The notes under the pieces were generated by a model that was not told where the DNA came from, made no database searches, and saw nothing but the letters and a program-made list of their open reading frames with translations. Positions 36,454 through 44,425 of a stretch of DNA of 64,000 nucleotides are shown here, piece after piece. The translations under genes were made by a program, and so were the position numbers. Within the stretch, counting starts at the first letter, position 1. The number at the start of each line of letters is the position of its first letter. This DNA comes from Rhodanobacter denitrificans (GTDB taxonomy: Bacteria; Pseudomonadota; Gammaproteobacteria; Xanthomonadales; Rhodanobacteraceae), in NCBI RefSeq assembly GCF_000230695.2, contig NC_020541.1:1178001-1242000 (forward strand). The letters are read 5' to 3'.

Positions 36454-37373
36454 TGATGAACAGACATGCTTCCCGGCGGGTGGATCTCGGTGCCGTGGCA
36501 CGCGCGCCGCTGGCCGCCATGCAGTGGCGCCTGCTGCTGCTGTGGACGCTGTTGCTGCTGCTGCCGACCGCGGTGGTCAGCCTGCCGCTGTGGCGCAGCC
36601 TGAGCGGGCTGCTCGACCACTCCGTGCAGGCGCCGGCATGGGCTGCGCAGTTCAGTCCGGTGATGTTCGGCGACACCCTGTCGGCACTGCGCGACGATAC
36701 CGGCTGGCTCAGCGGCGTGGCGATCCTCGGCCTGCTGCTTACCCTGTTGCTGACGCCGTTCCTCAACGGCATGCTGGTCGGCGGTGGACGCGCCAGCCGC
36801 GTGCTGGGTTTCGGCCACCTGCTCCAGTGCGGCATCGTCGAGTACGGCCGCATGTTCCGCCTGATGCTGTGGTCGATCGTGCCGTACGCGGTGATGGCGG
36901 CGCTGATCGGTGTGGCGTTGCACATGGCCGACGGCGTCGGCGACAAGGCGGTGCTGCAAGCGCAGGCCGACCGCGCGACGCACCTGGCCTTGTTCGTCGC
37001 TGGCGTGCTGTTCGTGCTGGCGCAGGCCATGGTGGAGTCGGGGCGGGCCGCGTTCATCGCGGACGGCAACCTGCGTTCGGCCACCCGCGCCTTCGGCCGT
37101 GGCTTCATGCAGCTGCTGCGGCGCCCGTTCAGCACGCTGCTCAGCTACGTGCTGATCAGTGTGATCGGTTATGCGGCGGCGCTGGCCCTCGGCGTGGGTC
37201 GCGTGCACACCCCGGCGCTCGGCACGACCGGCCTGCTGCTGGCGGTGCTGCTGACGCAACTGCTGGTGCTGGTGCTGGGCTGGGTGCACGTGGCCCGGGT
37301 GTTCGCCCTGGCCGAAGTGGCGCGCTCGCTGTGGTCATCCCGGCGCGGCGGCGGCTTGCCGCAGGCGCTGTAG
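36453..37373 (+). CDS. Polytopic membrane protein of unknown function, coupled to the M1 peptidase
   Basis: The 306-residue protein has about six hydrophobic segments: LLLLWTLLLLLPTAVVSLPL, VAILGLLLTLLLTPFLNGML, SIVPYAVMAALIGVALHMAD, LALFVAGVLFVLAQAM, LLSYVLISVIGYAAALALGV and LLLAVLLTQLLVLVLGWVHV. I do not recognise a named family. The start is within the M1 stop (TGATG); a GTG at 36450 is also possible. Tight coupling suggests an accessory role in localisation or export of the peptidase, which is inference only. The intergenic 37374-37418 contains a GCCGGC/GCCGGC hairpin before the converging GNAT gene. Confidence 0.82.
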   Translation: MMNRHASRRVDLGAVARAPLAAMQWRLLLLWTLLLLLPTAVVSLPLWRSLSGLLDHSVQAPAWAAQFSPVMFGDTLSALRDDTGWLSGVAILGLLLTLLLTPFLNGMLVGGGRASRVLGFGHLLQCGIVEYGRMFRLMLWSIVPYAVMAALIGVALHMADGVGDKAVLQAQADRATHLALFVAGVLFVLAQAMVESGRAAFIADGNLRSATRAFGRGFMQLLRRPFSTLLSYVLISVIGYAAALALGVGRVHTPALGTTGLLLAVLLTQLLVLVLGWVHVARVFALAEVARSLWSSRRGGGLPQAL

Positions 37374-37390
37374 GTCGTTCTTCACCGCCT

Positions 37391-37408
37391 TGCCGGCACC
37401 TGCCGGCG
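37391..37408. terminator. Possible bidirectional hairpin between converging genes
   Basis: GCCGGC-ACCT-GCCGGC forms a six-base stem between the membrane-protein gene (ends 37373) and the converging GNAT gene (ends 37419). There is no T tract, so the call is weak. Confidence 0.35.
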
Positions 37409-37418
37409 GGGCGCTGGG

Positions 37419-37961
37419 TCAGCCGTAGGCGCGGCGATGTTCGCGATGCGGCGGATAGTAGGCGAACACGTGGCTGTGGCTGCCGTAGAAGTCCATGTCC
37501 TCGATGTGTTCGCCGCCGAGCCGCTCGGCGACCCGGTCGGAGGCCTCGTTGCCGATCCGCACCAGGCTGATCACGCGCGGGGCGTGCAACTGGTTCCAGG
37601 CGAAATCGAGCACGGCGTTGCCCGCCTCGGTGGCGTAGCCGTGGTGGCGGTGCTCGGGCTTGAGCATCCAGCCCATTTCCAGGTCCGGCCAGCCGTCGGG
37701 ATACATCAGGCCGGCGCGGCCGATGAACTCGCCGGTGGACTTGAGCTCCAGCGCCCACATGCCGAAGCCGCGCAGTTGCCAATGGCCCAGCAGCATCGCC
37801 AGCGAGCGCCAGGCATTGGTGCGGTCCAGCGGTTCGCCGTCGCCGATCCAGCGCGTGCTGTCCGGGTCGGCCAGCATCGCGGCGTAGTCGTCGAAATGGC
37901 GCTCGGTGAGCGCGGTGAGGCGCAGGCGCGCCGTTTCAAGGGTCGGGATATCGAACATCAC
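37419..37961 (-). CDS. RimJ/RimL-type GNAT acetyltransferase
   Basis: The 180-residue protein begins with the RimJ/RimL strand (IPTLETARLRLTALTERHFD), continues GMWALELKSTGEFIGRAGLM, and has the acetyl-CoA loop in LKPEHRHHGYATEAGNAVLD followed by HAPRVISLVRIGNEASDRVA, all landmarks of the ribosomal-protein-type GNATs. The substrate could be a small molecule or a protein N-terminus. Its start lies three bases after the SET-gene stop, so both are likely co-transcribed. Confidence 0.9.
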   Translation of the reverse strand: MMFDIPTLETARLRLTALTERHFDDYAAMLADPDSTRWIGDGEPLDRTNAWRSLAMLLGHWQLRGFGMWALELKSTGEFIGRAGLMYPDGWPDLEMGWMLKPEHRHHGYATEAGNAVLDFAWNQLHAPRVISLVRIGNEASDRVAERLGGEHIEDMDFYGSHSHVFAYYPPHREHRRAYG

Positions 37962-37963
37962 GC

Positions 37964-38437
37964 TCAGCGGTGGGCGGCAGCCAGCAGTTCGGCCAGTACA
38001 CGGGTGCTGTCGGCGAGGCTCTCCTGCCAGGTCAACCCGGTAATTGTCTCACCTGTGACCGAATCGACAAAATCCTCGGCCTGGCCGGGGGGCAGCAGGT
38101 GCCGGTAGTCCACCGTGATCTCGCTGCCGGCGGGCAGTTCGGCCAGCGCGAACACGAAACCCAGGTGCCACAGCCCGTTCGGCGTGAAGCTGTGGTTGAT
38201 GTAGCACTCGTCCGGCCAGTCCGGCGACAGCGTGTAGTGATCCTCGAACCAGCGTGCGCTGGCGTGGAACTGCGCGCGGAGCTCAGGTGAGGCCATGATG
38301 TCGGCGTAGCGGAAGGTCTGCTCGATGCCATCCGGCGCGGTGATGATGCGCCCCGCCGCCACGGCTTCGTCGAGGAACAGGCCGTTGCCCGCACCGTGGA
38401 TGGCAGAGGCGGCGATGTGGTAACGCGGCAGGATCAT
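37964..38437 (-). CDS. SET-domain protein (bacterial lysine methyltransferase-like)
   Basis: The 157-residue protein is almost only a SET domain. The N-terminal SET-N segment reads AIHGAGNGLFLDEAVAAG (S-x-x-x-G-x-G-x-F/L), and the core has the NHS motif in CYINHSFTPNGLWHL with the pseudoknot tyrosine in LPAGSEITVDYRHLLPP. These match S-adenosylmethionine- and lysine-binding residues. There is no post-SET cysteine cluster. Compact bacterial SET proteins exist and their targets are mostly unknown. It is coupled to a RimJ-like acetyltransferase, so two protein-modifying enzymes may be co-expressed. Confidence 0.85.
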   Translation of the reverse strand: MILPRYHIAASAIHGAGNGLFLDEAVAAGRIITAPDGIEQTFRYADIMASPELRAQFHASARWFEDHYTLSPDWPDECYINHSFTPNGLWHLGFVFALAELPAGSEITVDYRHLLPPGQAEDFVDSVTGETITGLTWQESLADSTRVLAELLAAAHR

Positions 38438-38541
38438 GGCGGCATGGCGACGGATTGGGCGCGCGAGTGTAGCGCAAGCGGCGCGGCCTGCCGTGGGTCG
38501 CGCCGCCCGGCTCCCGGCCGGCGGGAACCTTGGGCCGTGGC

Positions 38542-38910
38542 CTACTCCTCGGCGGCGGTCTCGGCCATGGCGGCCTTCTTGCTCCGCTGCGCTTTCTTGG
38601 CGGGGGCGTCCGCTCCGGCGGTGGCCGCGGCGGCGGAGCCATCGTCGGCGAGCAGAATGGCGGCGCGGTTGCGCTCGATGGTGGCCTTGCCGATGCCCTT
38701 GACGTGCTTGAGGTCGTCGGCCTTCTTGAACGGGCCGTGGGCTTCGCGCCAGGCCACGATGGCCTCGGCCTTGGCCTGGCCGATGCCGTCCAGCGACTTG
38801 GCGATGGCGGCCGCGTCGGCCTGGTTGATGTTGACCGGCGTGGCGGCCAGCAGCAGCCCGGGCAGGGCGAGGGCGAGCGCGAGGGTGGCAGCGGCGAGTT
38901 TGTTGAACAT
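38542..38910 (-). CDS. ComEA-like helix-hairpin-helix DNA-binding protein, exported
   Basis: The 122-residue protein has a signal peptide (MFNKLAAATLALALALPGLL, cleavage after LLAA near residue 23), then the ComEA helix-hairpin-helix pair starting VNINQADAAAIAKSLDGIG and ending VKGIGKATIERNRAAIL, and an Ala/Lys-rich tail. Such proteins bind double-stranded DNA in the periplasm during natural transformation. AAGGAG precedes the ATG. No other competence gene is adjacent. Confidence 0.9.
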   Translation of the reverse strand: MFNKLAAATLALALALPGLLLAATPVNINQADAAAIAKSLDGIGQAKAEAIVAWREAHGPFKKADDLKHVKGIGKATIERNRAAILLADDGSAAAATAGADAPAKKAQRSKKAAMAETAAEE

Positions 38911-39081
38911 GGCTTTTCTCCTTGGGCGATGGTGGTGGCGGCGTCCCGGGGCCGCCGGCGCACTATGGCGCCGCGGCGCCGGGACGCGCAGTGGGAGGCG
39001 CCAAGGGCCAGGCGTACGCGGTGGGCGCTTTCGCCTGTGGGCAGCTTCCGCTCGTGTGTCGGTGCACCGGAAGCGCGCTGT

Positions 39082-39087
39082 TACAAT
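39082..39087 (+). promoter_or_regulatory. Candidate -10 element for the M20 peptidase gene
   Basis: TACAAT lies 30 bases before the ATG at 39118. A convincing -35 hexamer is not present at the expected distance, so this is only a candidate. Confidence 0.3.
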
Positions 39088-39117
39088 GCCGCTCTTGTCC
39101 GCCTGATGGAGTGAGCC

Positions 39118-40533
39118 ATGGATACCGCCCGCCTTTCCCGCTACGTCAGCGGCCTGTGGGACGACGAGATCGTGCCGCAGCTGGTCGAATACATCCGTAT
39201 TCCCAACAAGTCGCCGATGTTCGACAAGGACTGGGTGGCGCACGGCTACATGGATGCAGCGGTCAGGCTGATGGAAACCTGGGCGCGTTCCAAGCTGAGC
39301 CAACTGCCCGGCGCCACGCTTGAAGTGGTGCGGCTGGAAGGGCGCACGCCGCTCATCTATATCGAGGTGCCGGGCCAGGGCGACGACACCGTCATGCTGT
39401 ACGGCCACCTGGACAAGCAGCCGGAGATGACCGGCTGGGCCGACGGCCTGGGCCCGTGGACGCCGGTGCTCAAGGGCGACAAGCTGTACGGCCGCGGCGG
39501 CGCCGACGACGGTTATGCGATCTTCGGCTCGCTGGCGGCCTTGCTGGCGCTGCATGAGCAGGGCGTCCCGCATGCGCGCTGCGTGGTGATGATCGAGGCT
39601 TGCGAGGAATCAGGCAGCTACGACCTGCCGTTCTATGTCGACCACCTGGCCGCGCGCATCGGCAGCCCGTCGCTGGTGGTGTGCCTGGATTCGGGCTGCG
39701 GCAACTACGACCAGCTGTGGCTGACCACGTCCTTGCGCGGCATGACCGGCGGCAACCTCAGCGTGCAGGTGCTGGAAGAGGGCGTGCATTCGGGCGACGC
39801 GTCCGGCGTGGTGCCGTCGAGCTTCCGCATCCTGCGCGAGCTGCTGTCGCGGCTGGAGGATCCGGAAACCGGCACGATCAAGCCGAAGGAGCTGTACGTC
39901 GAGATCCCGCCGCAGCGCATCGAGCAGGCGAAGCTCTCGGCCGAGGTGCTGGGCGAGGACATCTACAGCAAGTTCCCCTGGGCCGAGGGCATGCAGCCGG
40001 TCACGAAAGACCTGGCCGAGCTGGTGCTCAACCGCACCTGGCGCCCGCAGCTGGCGGTCACCGGCATCGGCGGCATCCCGCCGCTGGAAAGCGCCGGCAA
40101 CGTGCTGCGCCCGTTCACCGCGGTGAAGCTGAGCCTGCGCGTGCCGCCCACGCTGAACGGCGCCAAGGCCGGCGAGTTCGTCAAGCAATTGCTGGAGAAG
40201 GACCCGCCGTATGGCGCCAAGGTCAGCTTCACGCTGGAGAAGGACGGCTCGGGCTGGAACGCGCCGGCGCTGTCGCCGTGGCTGGAGCGGGCGGTGGCCG
40301 ACGCTTCGCAGAACTATTTCGGCGCACCGGTCGCCTGCATGGGCGAGGGCGGCAGCATTCCGTTCATGGGCATGCTGGGCGAGAAATTCCCCAAGGCGCA
40401 GTTCCTGATCACCGGCGTGCTCGGCCCGCACTCCAACGCGCACGGCCCGAACGAGTTCCTGCACATCCCCACCGGCAAGAAGGTCAGCATGGTGGTGGCC
40501 GAAGTGGTGGCGAAGCACTTCAAGCAAGGCTGA
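39118..40533 (+). CDS. M20-family metallopeptidase (CNDP/ArgE-DapE superfamily)
   Basis: The 471-residue protein has the M20 co-catalytic zinc motifs: VMLYGHLDKQPEMTGW (His and the following Asp), GRGGADDGYAIFGSLAALLA with the bridging Asp, VVMIEACEESGSYDL (catalytic and metal-binding Glu-Glu), and VVCLDSGCGNYDQLWL. The family hydrolyses dipeptides or N-acylated amino acids. A C-terminal His in GVLGPHSNAHGPNEFLHI completes the site. There is no signal peptide, so it is cytoplasmic. It precedes the YggS gene. Confidence 0.92.
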   Translation: MDTARLSRYVSGLWDDEIVPQLVEYIRIPNKSPMFDKDWVAHGYMDAAVRLMETWARSKLSQLPGATLEVVRLEGRTPLIYIEVPGQGDDTVMLYGHLDKQPEMTGWADGLGPWTPVLKGDKLYGRGGADDGYAIFGSLAALLALHEQGVPHARCVVMIEACEESGSYDLPFYVDHLAARIGSPSLVVCLDSGCGNYDQLWLTTSLRGMTGGNLSVQVLEEGVHSGDASGVVPSSFRILRELLSRLEDPETGTIKPKELYVEIPPQRIEQAKLSAEVLGEDIYSKFPWAEGMQPVTKDLAELVLNRTWRPQLAVTGIGGIPPLESAGNVLRPFTAVKLSLRVPPTLNGAKAGEFVKQLLEKDPPYGAKVSFTLEKDGSGWNAPALSPWLERAVADASQNYFGAPVACMGEGGSIPFMGMLGEKFPKAQFLITGVLGPHSNAHGPNEFLHIPTGKKVSMVVAEVVAKHFKQG

Positions 40534-40545
40534 GGGCGAGGAGTG

Positions 40546-40607
40546 AGTAGTGAAGAGTGAGAGATAGCCGCCCGCTCCTCTCACTCCTCACTCCTCGTTT
40601 CTCACTC
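40546..40607. repeat. Short GAGTGAG/CTCACTC inverted repeat
   Basis: GAGGAGTGAGTAGTGAAGAG is followed by CTCCTCTCACTCCTCACTCC, giving overlapping inverted repeats in the 100-base gap between the M20 and YggS genes. It can fold into a long imperfect hairpin. No gene or terminator T tract is seen. Confidence 0.65.
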
Positions 40608-40633
40608 CTTGTTTTCCGCGCGGAGTCCGCAAG

Positions 40634-41368
40634 ATGACCACCCCCTCCCACCTCGCCGCCAACTGGTCCGACATCCGCCGCCGGGTGGACGAGGCCTGCC
40701 GTGCCGCCGGCCGCGACCCGGCCGGGGTAGCCATCCTGCCGGTCAGCAAGACCTTCGGCCCGGAGCTGATCCGCGAGGGTGTGGCGCTGGGCATGCGCCG
40801 CTTCGGCGAGAACAAGGTGCAGGAGATCCGCGACAAGGCACCGCTGTTGGCCGACTGCGGCATCGCCTGGGTGATGATCGGCCACCTGCAGACCAACAAG
40901 GCGAAGGACGTGGCGCGGCTGGTCAGCGAGGTGCAGTCGCTGGACCGGCTGGAACTGGCCGAGGCGCTGGATCGCCGCCTGCAGCACGAGGGTCGCGCGA
41001 TCGACGTGCTGGTGCAGGTGAAGACCTCCACCGAGCCCAGCAAATACGGACTGCTGCCTGAACAGCTGGCCAGCTTCCTGGACACCCTGCGCGGCTACGC
41101 CACCTTGCGCGTGCGCGGCCTGATGACCCTGGCGATCCACTCCACCGACCCGGTCGAAGTGCGCGGCTGCTTCCGCCGGCTGCGCGAACTGCGCGACCGG
41201 GCCATCGCGCAAGGCCATGACATCCCGCGGCTTTCCATGGGCATGAGCGGCGACTTTCCGCTCGCGATCGCGGAAGGGGCGACCGAGGTGCGGATCGGTA
41301 CGGCGATCTTCGGCAGCCGGCCGTATCCGGACGCGTATTACTGGCCGGAACCGACAGCGAAGCCATAA
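40634..41368 (+). CDS. yggS: YggS-family PLP homeostasis protein
   Basis: The 244-residue single-domain PLP-barrel protein has the PLP lysine in LLPVS-type context as ILPVSKTFG (Lys39), then FGENKVQEIRDK, WVMIGHLQTNKAK, and the C-terminal LSMGMSGDFPLAIAEGATEV phosphate-binding segment with RIGTAIFGSR. This is the YggS/PROSC family, which buffers pyridoxal phosphate and affects amino acid pools. It is frequently next to pilT or proC, but not here. Confidence 0.94.
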   Translation: MTTPSHLAANWSDIRRRVDEACRAAGRDPAGVAILPVSKTFGPELIREGVALGMRRFGENKVQEIRDKAPLLADCGIAWVMIGHLQTNKAKDVARLVSEVQSLDRLELAEALDRRLQHEGRAIDVLVQVKTSTEPSKYGLLPEQLASFLDTLRGYATLRVRGLMTLAIHSTDPVEVRGCFRRLRELRDRAIAQGHDIPRLSMGMSGDFPLAIAEGATEVRIGTAIFGSRPYPDAYYWPEPTAKP

Positions 41369-41550
41369 TTCAAGATGAATCAATGGCTTGGACGGAATGT
41401 GCGCGGTGTCGCCGTTTTTTGAAACGACAGGGTTCAGTTAACCTCGATCCAACATCTGGGCGTCCCCTTCTTGTTAAGTTCACCACTTCGTCACGTCGTC
41501 GGCTTCTGCCGGGCGGCCAATCCTGTGAACAACAAGGGATTTTTCCCGGC

Positions 41551-42240
41551 ATGCCCATCAAGCCACTGACCGCCGCCGCCGCGCTCGTCTTCGTGTTGCT
41601 GGCATCCGGCCCGCTTCAAGCCAAGAGCCTCCCCGCTTCACCCGCCACCGGCAGCACGCCGGCCGCCACCCTCGATTCGCCCCTGCCGGTCCAGCTGCCG
41701 ATCCTCGACCCGGCGACCGCGCTGGCGCGGTCGGTGCTCCCGGACGCCGCCTCGCTGCAGGCGCCGGCACAGCCGCTAGCCGATGCCGCGGACGAGCAGG
41801 ACGCCGCCACGGCGGCGGCCAGCGCGAACATCACCGACCTGCGCAAGTCGCTGATCGCGATGGCGATGAAGCTGCGCGACACGCGCTACGTGCGGGGCGG
41901 TCGCGACCCGTCCACCGGTTTCGATTGCAGCGGCTTCGTCCGCTACGTGTTTGCCCACGCGGTCGGCATGCAGCTGCCGCGCAACTCCGCGTCGCAGTTC
42001 CTGGCCGGGCTCAAGGTCAATCGTGCCGACATGCAGCCGGGCGACCTGGTGTTCTTCCGCACGCATGGCAAGCGGCGCATTTCGCACGTGGGCATCTACA
42101 TCTCGAATGGTCGCTTCATCCACTCGCCGGCCAGCGGCAAGTCGGTGGAGATCTCCAGCCTCAACGAGGGGTACTGGGCCAAGCGCTTCGCCGGCGCCAA
42201 GCGCCCGGAAGCGATGGCGCAGGTGGTCGACAAGGGCTGA
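41551..42240 (+). CDS. NlpC/P60 (C40) cell-wall peptidase
   Basis: The 229-residue protein has a signal peptide (about residues 1-24, ending PLQA), an Ala/Pro-rich linker of about 70 residues, and an NlpC/P60 domain. The catalytic residues are Cys126 (GFDCSGFVRYVF), His179 (RISHVGIYI) and His191 (GRFIHSPASGKSVEI). It should cut stem-peptide bonds in peptidoglycan. The ATG at 41551 gives a clean signal peptide, while an in-frame extension to 41383 does not. The 182-base leader shows no recognisable element. An intrinsic terminator follows. Confidence 0.93.
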   Translation: MPIKPLTAAAALVFVLLASGPLQAKSLPASPATGSTPAATLDSPLPVQLPILDPATALARSVLPDAASLQAPAQPLADAADEQDAATAAASANITDLRKSLIAMAMKLRDTRYVRGGRDPSTGFDCSGFVRYVFAHAVGMQLPRNSASQFLAGLKVNRADMQPGDLVFFRTHGKRRISHVGIYISNGRFIHSPASGKSVEISSLNEGYWAKRFAGAKRPEAMAQVVDKG

Positions 42241-42267
42241 ACCTTGCCGGCGCCGGTGCCTCGCCAG

Positions 42268-42288
42268 GCCGCCGCAAGGCGGCTTTTT
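42268..42288 (+). terminator. Intrinsic terminator after the NlpC/P60 gene
   Basis: GCCGCC-GCAA-GGCGGC followed by TTTTT, 28 bases after the stop codon. Confidence 0.92.
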
Positions 42289-42379
42289 GCTGACCGCGGC
42301 GGATGAACCATCGCCGCCGGGCGCGGTCTGCCGGCGGTTGCGCCGTTATGCTGCTCCCTGATTCCACGGAAACCGCCCG

Positions 42380-42997
42380 ATGCCTCTGGACCTGCCGCCT
42401 GTCACCCGCAACCTGCTGATTGCCAACGTGGCGGTGTTCTTCCTGCAGTTCGTGGCGGGCCAGTTCCTGCTGCTGCACTTCGCGCTGTGGCCGCTCGGCT
42501 CCGGCCTGTTCGAGGTATGGCAGATCGTCACCAGCGCGTTCATGCATGGCGGCGTCACCCACATCATGTTCAACATGCTCGCGCTGTACATGTTCGGCGG
42601 CACCATCGAGCGCACCTTTGGCGCGCGCGAGTTCACCGTCTACTACTTCGTCTGCGCGATCGTCGCCTCGCTGCTGCAGCTGGCGGTGCTGTGGTTCTTC
42701 CCACCGGCCCAGTACGGCCCCACGCTGGGTGCGTCCGGCGCGATCTTCGGCCTGCTGCTGGCGTTCGGCATGCTGTATCCGCACGAGAAGGTCATGCTGA
42801 TCTTCCTGCCGATCCCGATGCCGGCGTGGTTGTTCGTGATCCTCTACGCCGCCGCCGAGCTGACCATGGGCGTGACCGGGATCGAGCCGGGCGTGGCCCA
42901 CTTCGCCCATCTCGGCGGCATGCTCGGCGGCCTGGTGCTGATCCAGTACTGGCGCGGGCGGCTGCCGTGGAAACCAAGGCGCCGCCTGCTACGCTGA
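42380..42997 (+). CDS. Rhomboid-family intramembrane serine protease
   Basis: The 205-residue polytopic protein has six hydrophobic segments. The catalytic Ser119 lies in TLGASGAIFGLL, the GxSG motif, and the catalytic His177 in AHFAHLGGMLGG. The first loop contains the WQIVTSAFMHGGVTHIMFNM segment conserved in bacterial rhomboids. It cleaves transmembrane substrates within the bilayer; the substrate is unknown. The next gene starts 26 bases downstream. Confidence 0.95.
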   Translation: MPLDLPPVTRNLLIANVAVFFLQFVAGQFLLLHFALWPLGSGLFEVWQIVTSAFMHGGVTHIMFNMLALYMFGGTIERTFGAREFTVYYFVCAIVASLLQLAVLWFFPPAQYGPTLGASGAIFGLLLAFGMLYPHEKVMLIFLPIPMPAWLFVILYAAAELTMGVTGIEPGVAHFAHLGGMLGGLVLIQYWRGRLPWKPRRRLLR

Positions 42998-43022
42998 GCG
43001 CTTCCACGCCACGAATGCACCC

Positions 43023-44378
43023 ATGACCCAGACCCTGCAGCGCCAGCTTACCCCGCGCCACATCACCTTCATGGCACTGGGCATGTGCATCGGCGCCGGT
43101 CTGTTCCTCGGCTCGGCCAGCACCATCCAGCTGGCCGGGCCGTCGCTGTTGTTCGCCTACCTGTTTGGCGGCACGATGATCTTCATCATCATGCGCGCGC
43201 TGGGCGAGATGGCCGCGCACGAGCCGATCGCCGGCTCGTTCAGCGCCTACGCGCACAAGTACCTCGGCCCGTTCGCCGGCTACCTCACCGGCTGGAACTA
43301 CTGGATCCTGATGATGGGCGTGGGCATCGCCGAGAGCACGGCGGTCGGCATCTACATGAAGGCGTGGTTTCCGGCATCGCCGCAGTGGATCTGGGCGTTC
43401 GCCAGCGTGGCGATGATCGGCGGCCTGAACCTGATGGCGGTGAAGGTCTACGGCGAGCTGGAGTTCTGGTTCGCGCTGATCAAGGTGCTCACGGTGGTGG
43501 CGATGATCGCCGGCGGCTGCGCGATGATCTGGCTGGGCTGGGGCAACGGCGGCAAGCCGATCGGCCTCAGCAATCTGTGGACGCACGGCGGCTGGTTCCC
43601 GAACGGCATCACCGGCATGGTGCTGGCGTTGCCGGTGCTGGTGTTCTCCTTCGGCGGCATCGAGACCATCGGCATGGCTGCCGCCGAGGCGGCGCAGCCG
43701 GAGCGCACCATTCCGCGTGCGGTGAACTCGGTGATCTGGCGCATCCTGATCTTCTACATCGGCTCGCTGTTCGTGATCATGGCGATCTACCCGTGGAACG
43801 CACTGGGCACGCAGGGCAGTCCGTTCGTCACCACGTTCGCCAGGCTGGGCATTCCGCAGGCGGCGGGGCTGATCAACTTCGTGGTGATCACCGCGGCGCT
43901 GTCCAGCTTCAACTCAACGATGTTCAGCGGCAGCCGCATGCTGCACAGCCTGGCCACGAAGGGGCAGGCGCCGATGGCGATGGGGCGGCTGAGTGCGCAG
44001 GGCGTGCCGGTGCGCGGGGTGCTGGTGACGCTGGTGTTCCTGCTGTTCGGCGTACTGATGAACTACCTGGTGCCGGGGCGCATCTTCGGCATGATGATGT
44101 CGATCCTCGCCTTCAACACGGTGTGGACCTGGGGCATGGTGCTGGTGGCGCACTGGCGCTTCCGCCGCCAGCAGCCGGTGCCGCTGGCCTTCCGGTTGCG
44201 CTGGTTTCCGCTGAGCAGCGTGGTCTGCCTGGCGTTTCTGGCGTTCGTGCTGGTGATGCTCGGCTACAGCGCGGACACCCGCGTGGCACTGTACGTGGGC
44301 GTGATCTGGCTGGCGCTGCTGACGGTGGGCTACCGCGTGGGCGGCATCGAGCAGCGCATGCGCATGGCGTCGGCTTGA
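43023..44378 (+). CDS. APC-superfamily amino acid permease
   Basis: The 451-residue protein has about 12 transmembrane segments and the amino acid permease signature: RHITFMALGMCIGAGLFLGS (TM1, with the GxG unwinding site), FGGTMIFIIMRALGEMAAHE, and PVLVFSFGGIETIGMAAAEA in TM6, then ERTIPRAVNSVIWRILIFYI. It resembles the ProY/GabP/AnsP group of proton symporters. The substrate cannot be read from the sequence. It converges on rapA across 47 bases with a weak inverted repeat GCTGAGG/CCTCAGC. Confidence 0.93.
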   Translation: MTQTLQRQLTPRHITFMALGMCIGAGLFLGSASTIQLAGPSLLFAYLFGGTMIFIIMRALGEMAAHEPIAGSFSAYAHKYLGPFAGYLTGWNYWILMMGVGIAESTAVGIYMKAWFPASPQWIWAFASVAMIGGLNLMAVKVYGELEFWFALIKVLTVVAMIAGGCAMIWLGWGNGGKPIGLSNLWTHGGWFPNGITGMVLALPVLVFSFGGIETIGMAAAEAAQPERTIPRAVNSVIWRILIFYIGSLFVIMAIYPWNALGTQGSPFVTTFARLGIPQAAGLINFVVITAALSSFNSTMFSGSRMLHSLATKGQAPMAMGRLSAQGVPVRGVLVTLVFLLFGVLMNYLVPGRIFGMMMSILAFNTVWTWGMVLVAHWRFRRQQPVPLAFRLRWFPLSSVVCLAFLAFVLVMLGYSADTRVALYVGVIWLALLTVGYRVGGIEQRMRMASA

Positions 44379-44425
44379 GCTGAGGGGTGCCGCGGCCTTC
44401 TCCGCACACCGGGGCGGGGTGGGCC

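Noticed and set aside
41383..41550. An N-terminal extension of the NlpC/P60 protein, or a riboswitch leader
   Set aside because: The extension has no signal peptide and lacks a ribosome-binding site, while the ATG at 41551 gives a clear signal peptide. No riboswitch class is recognisable in the leader.
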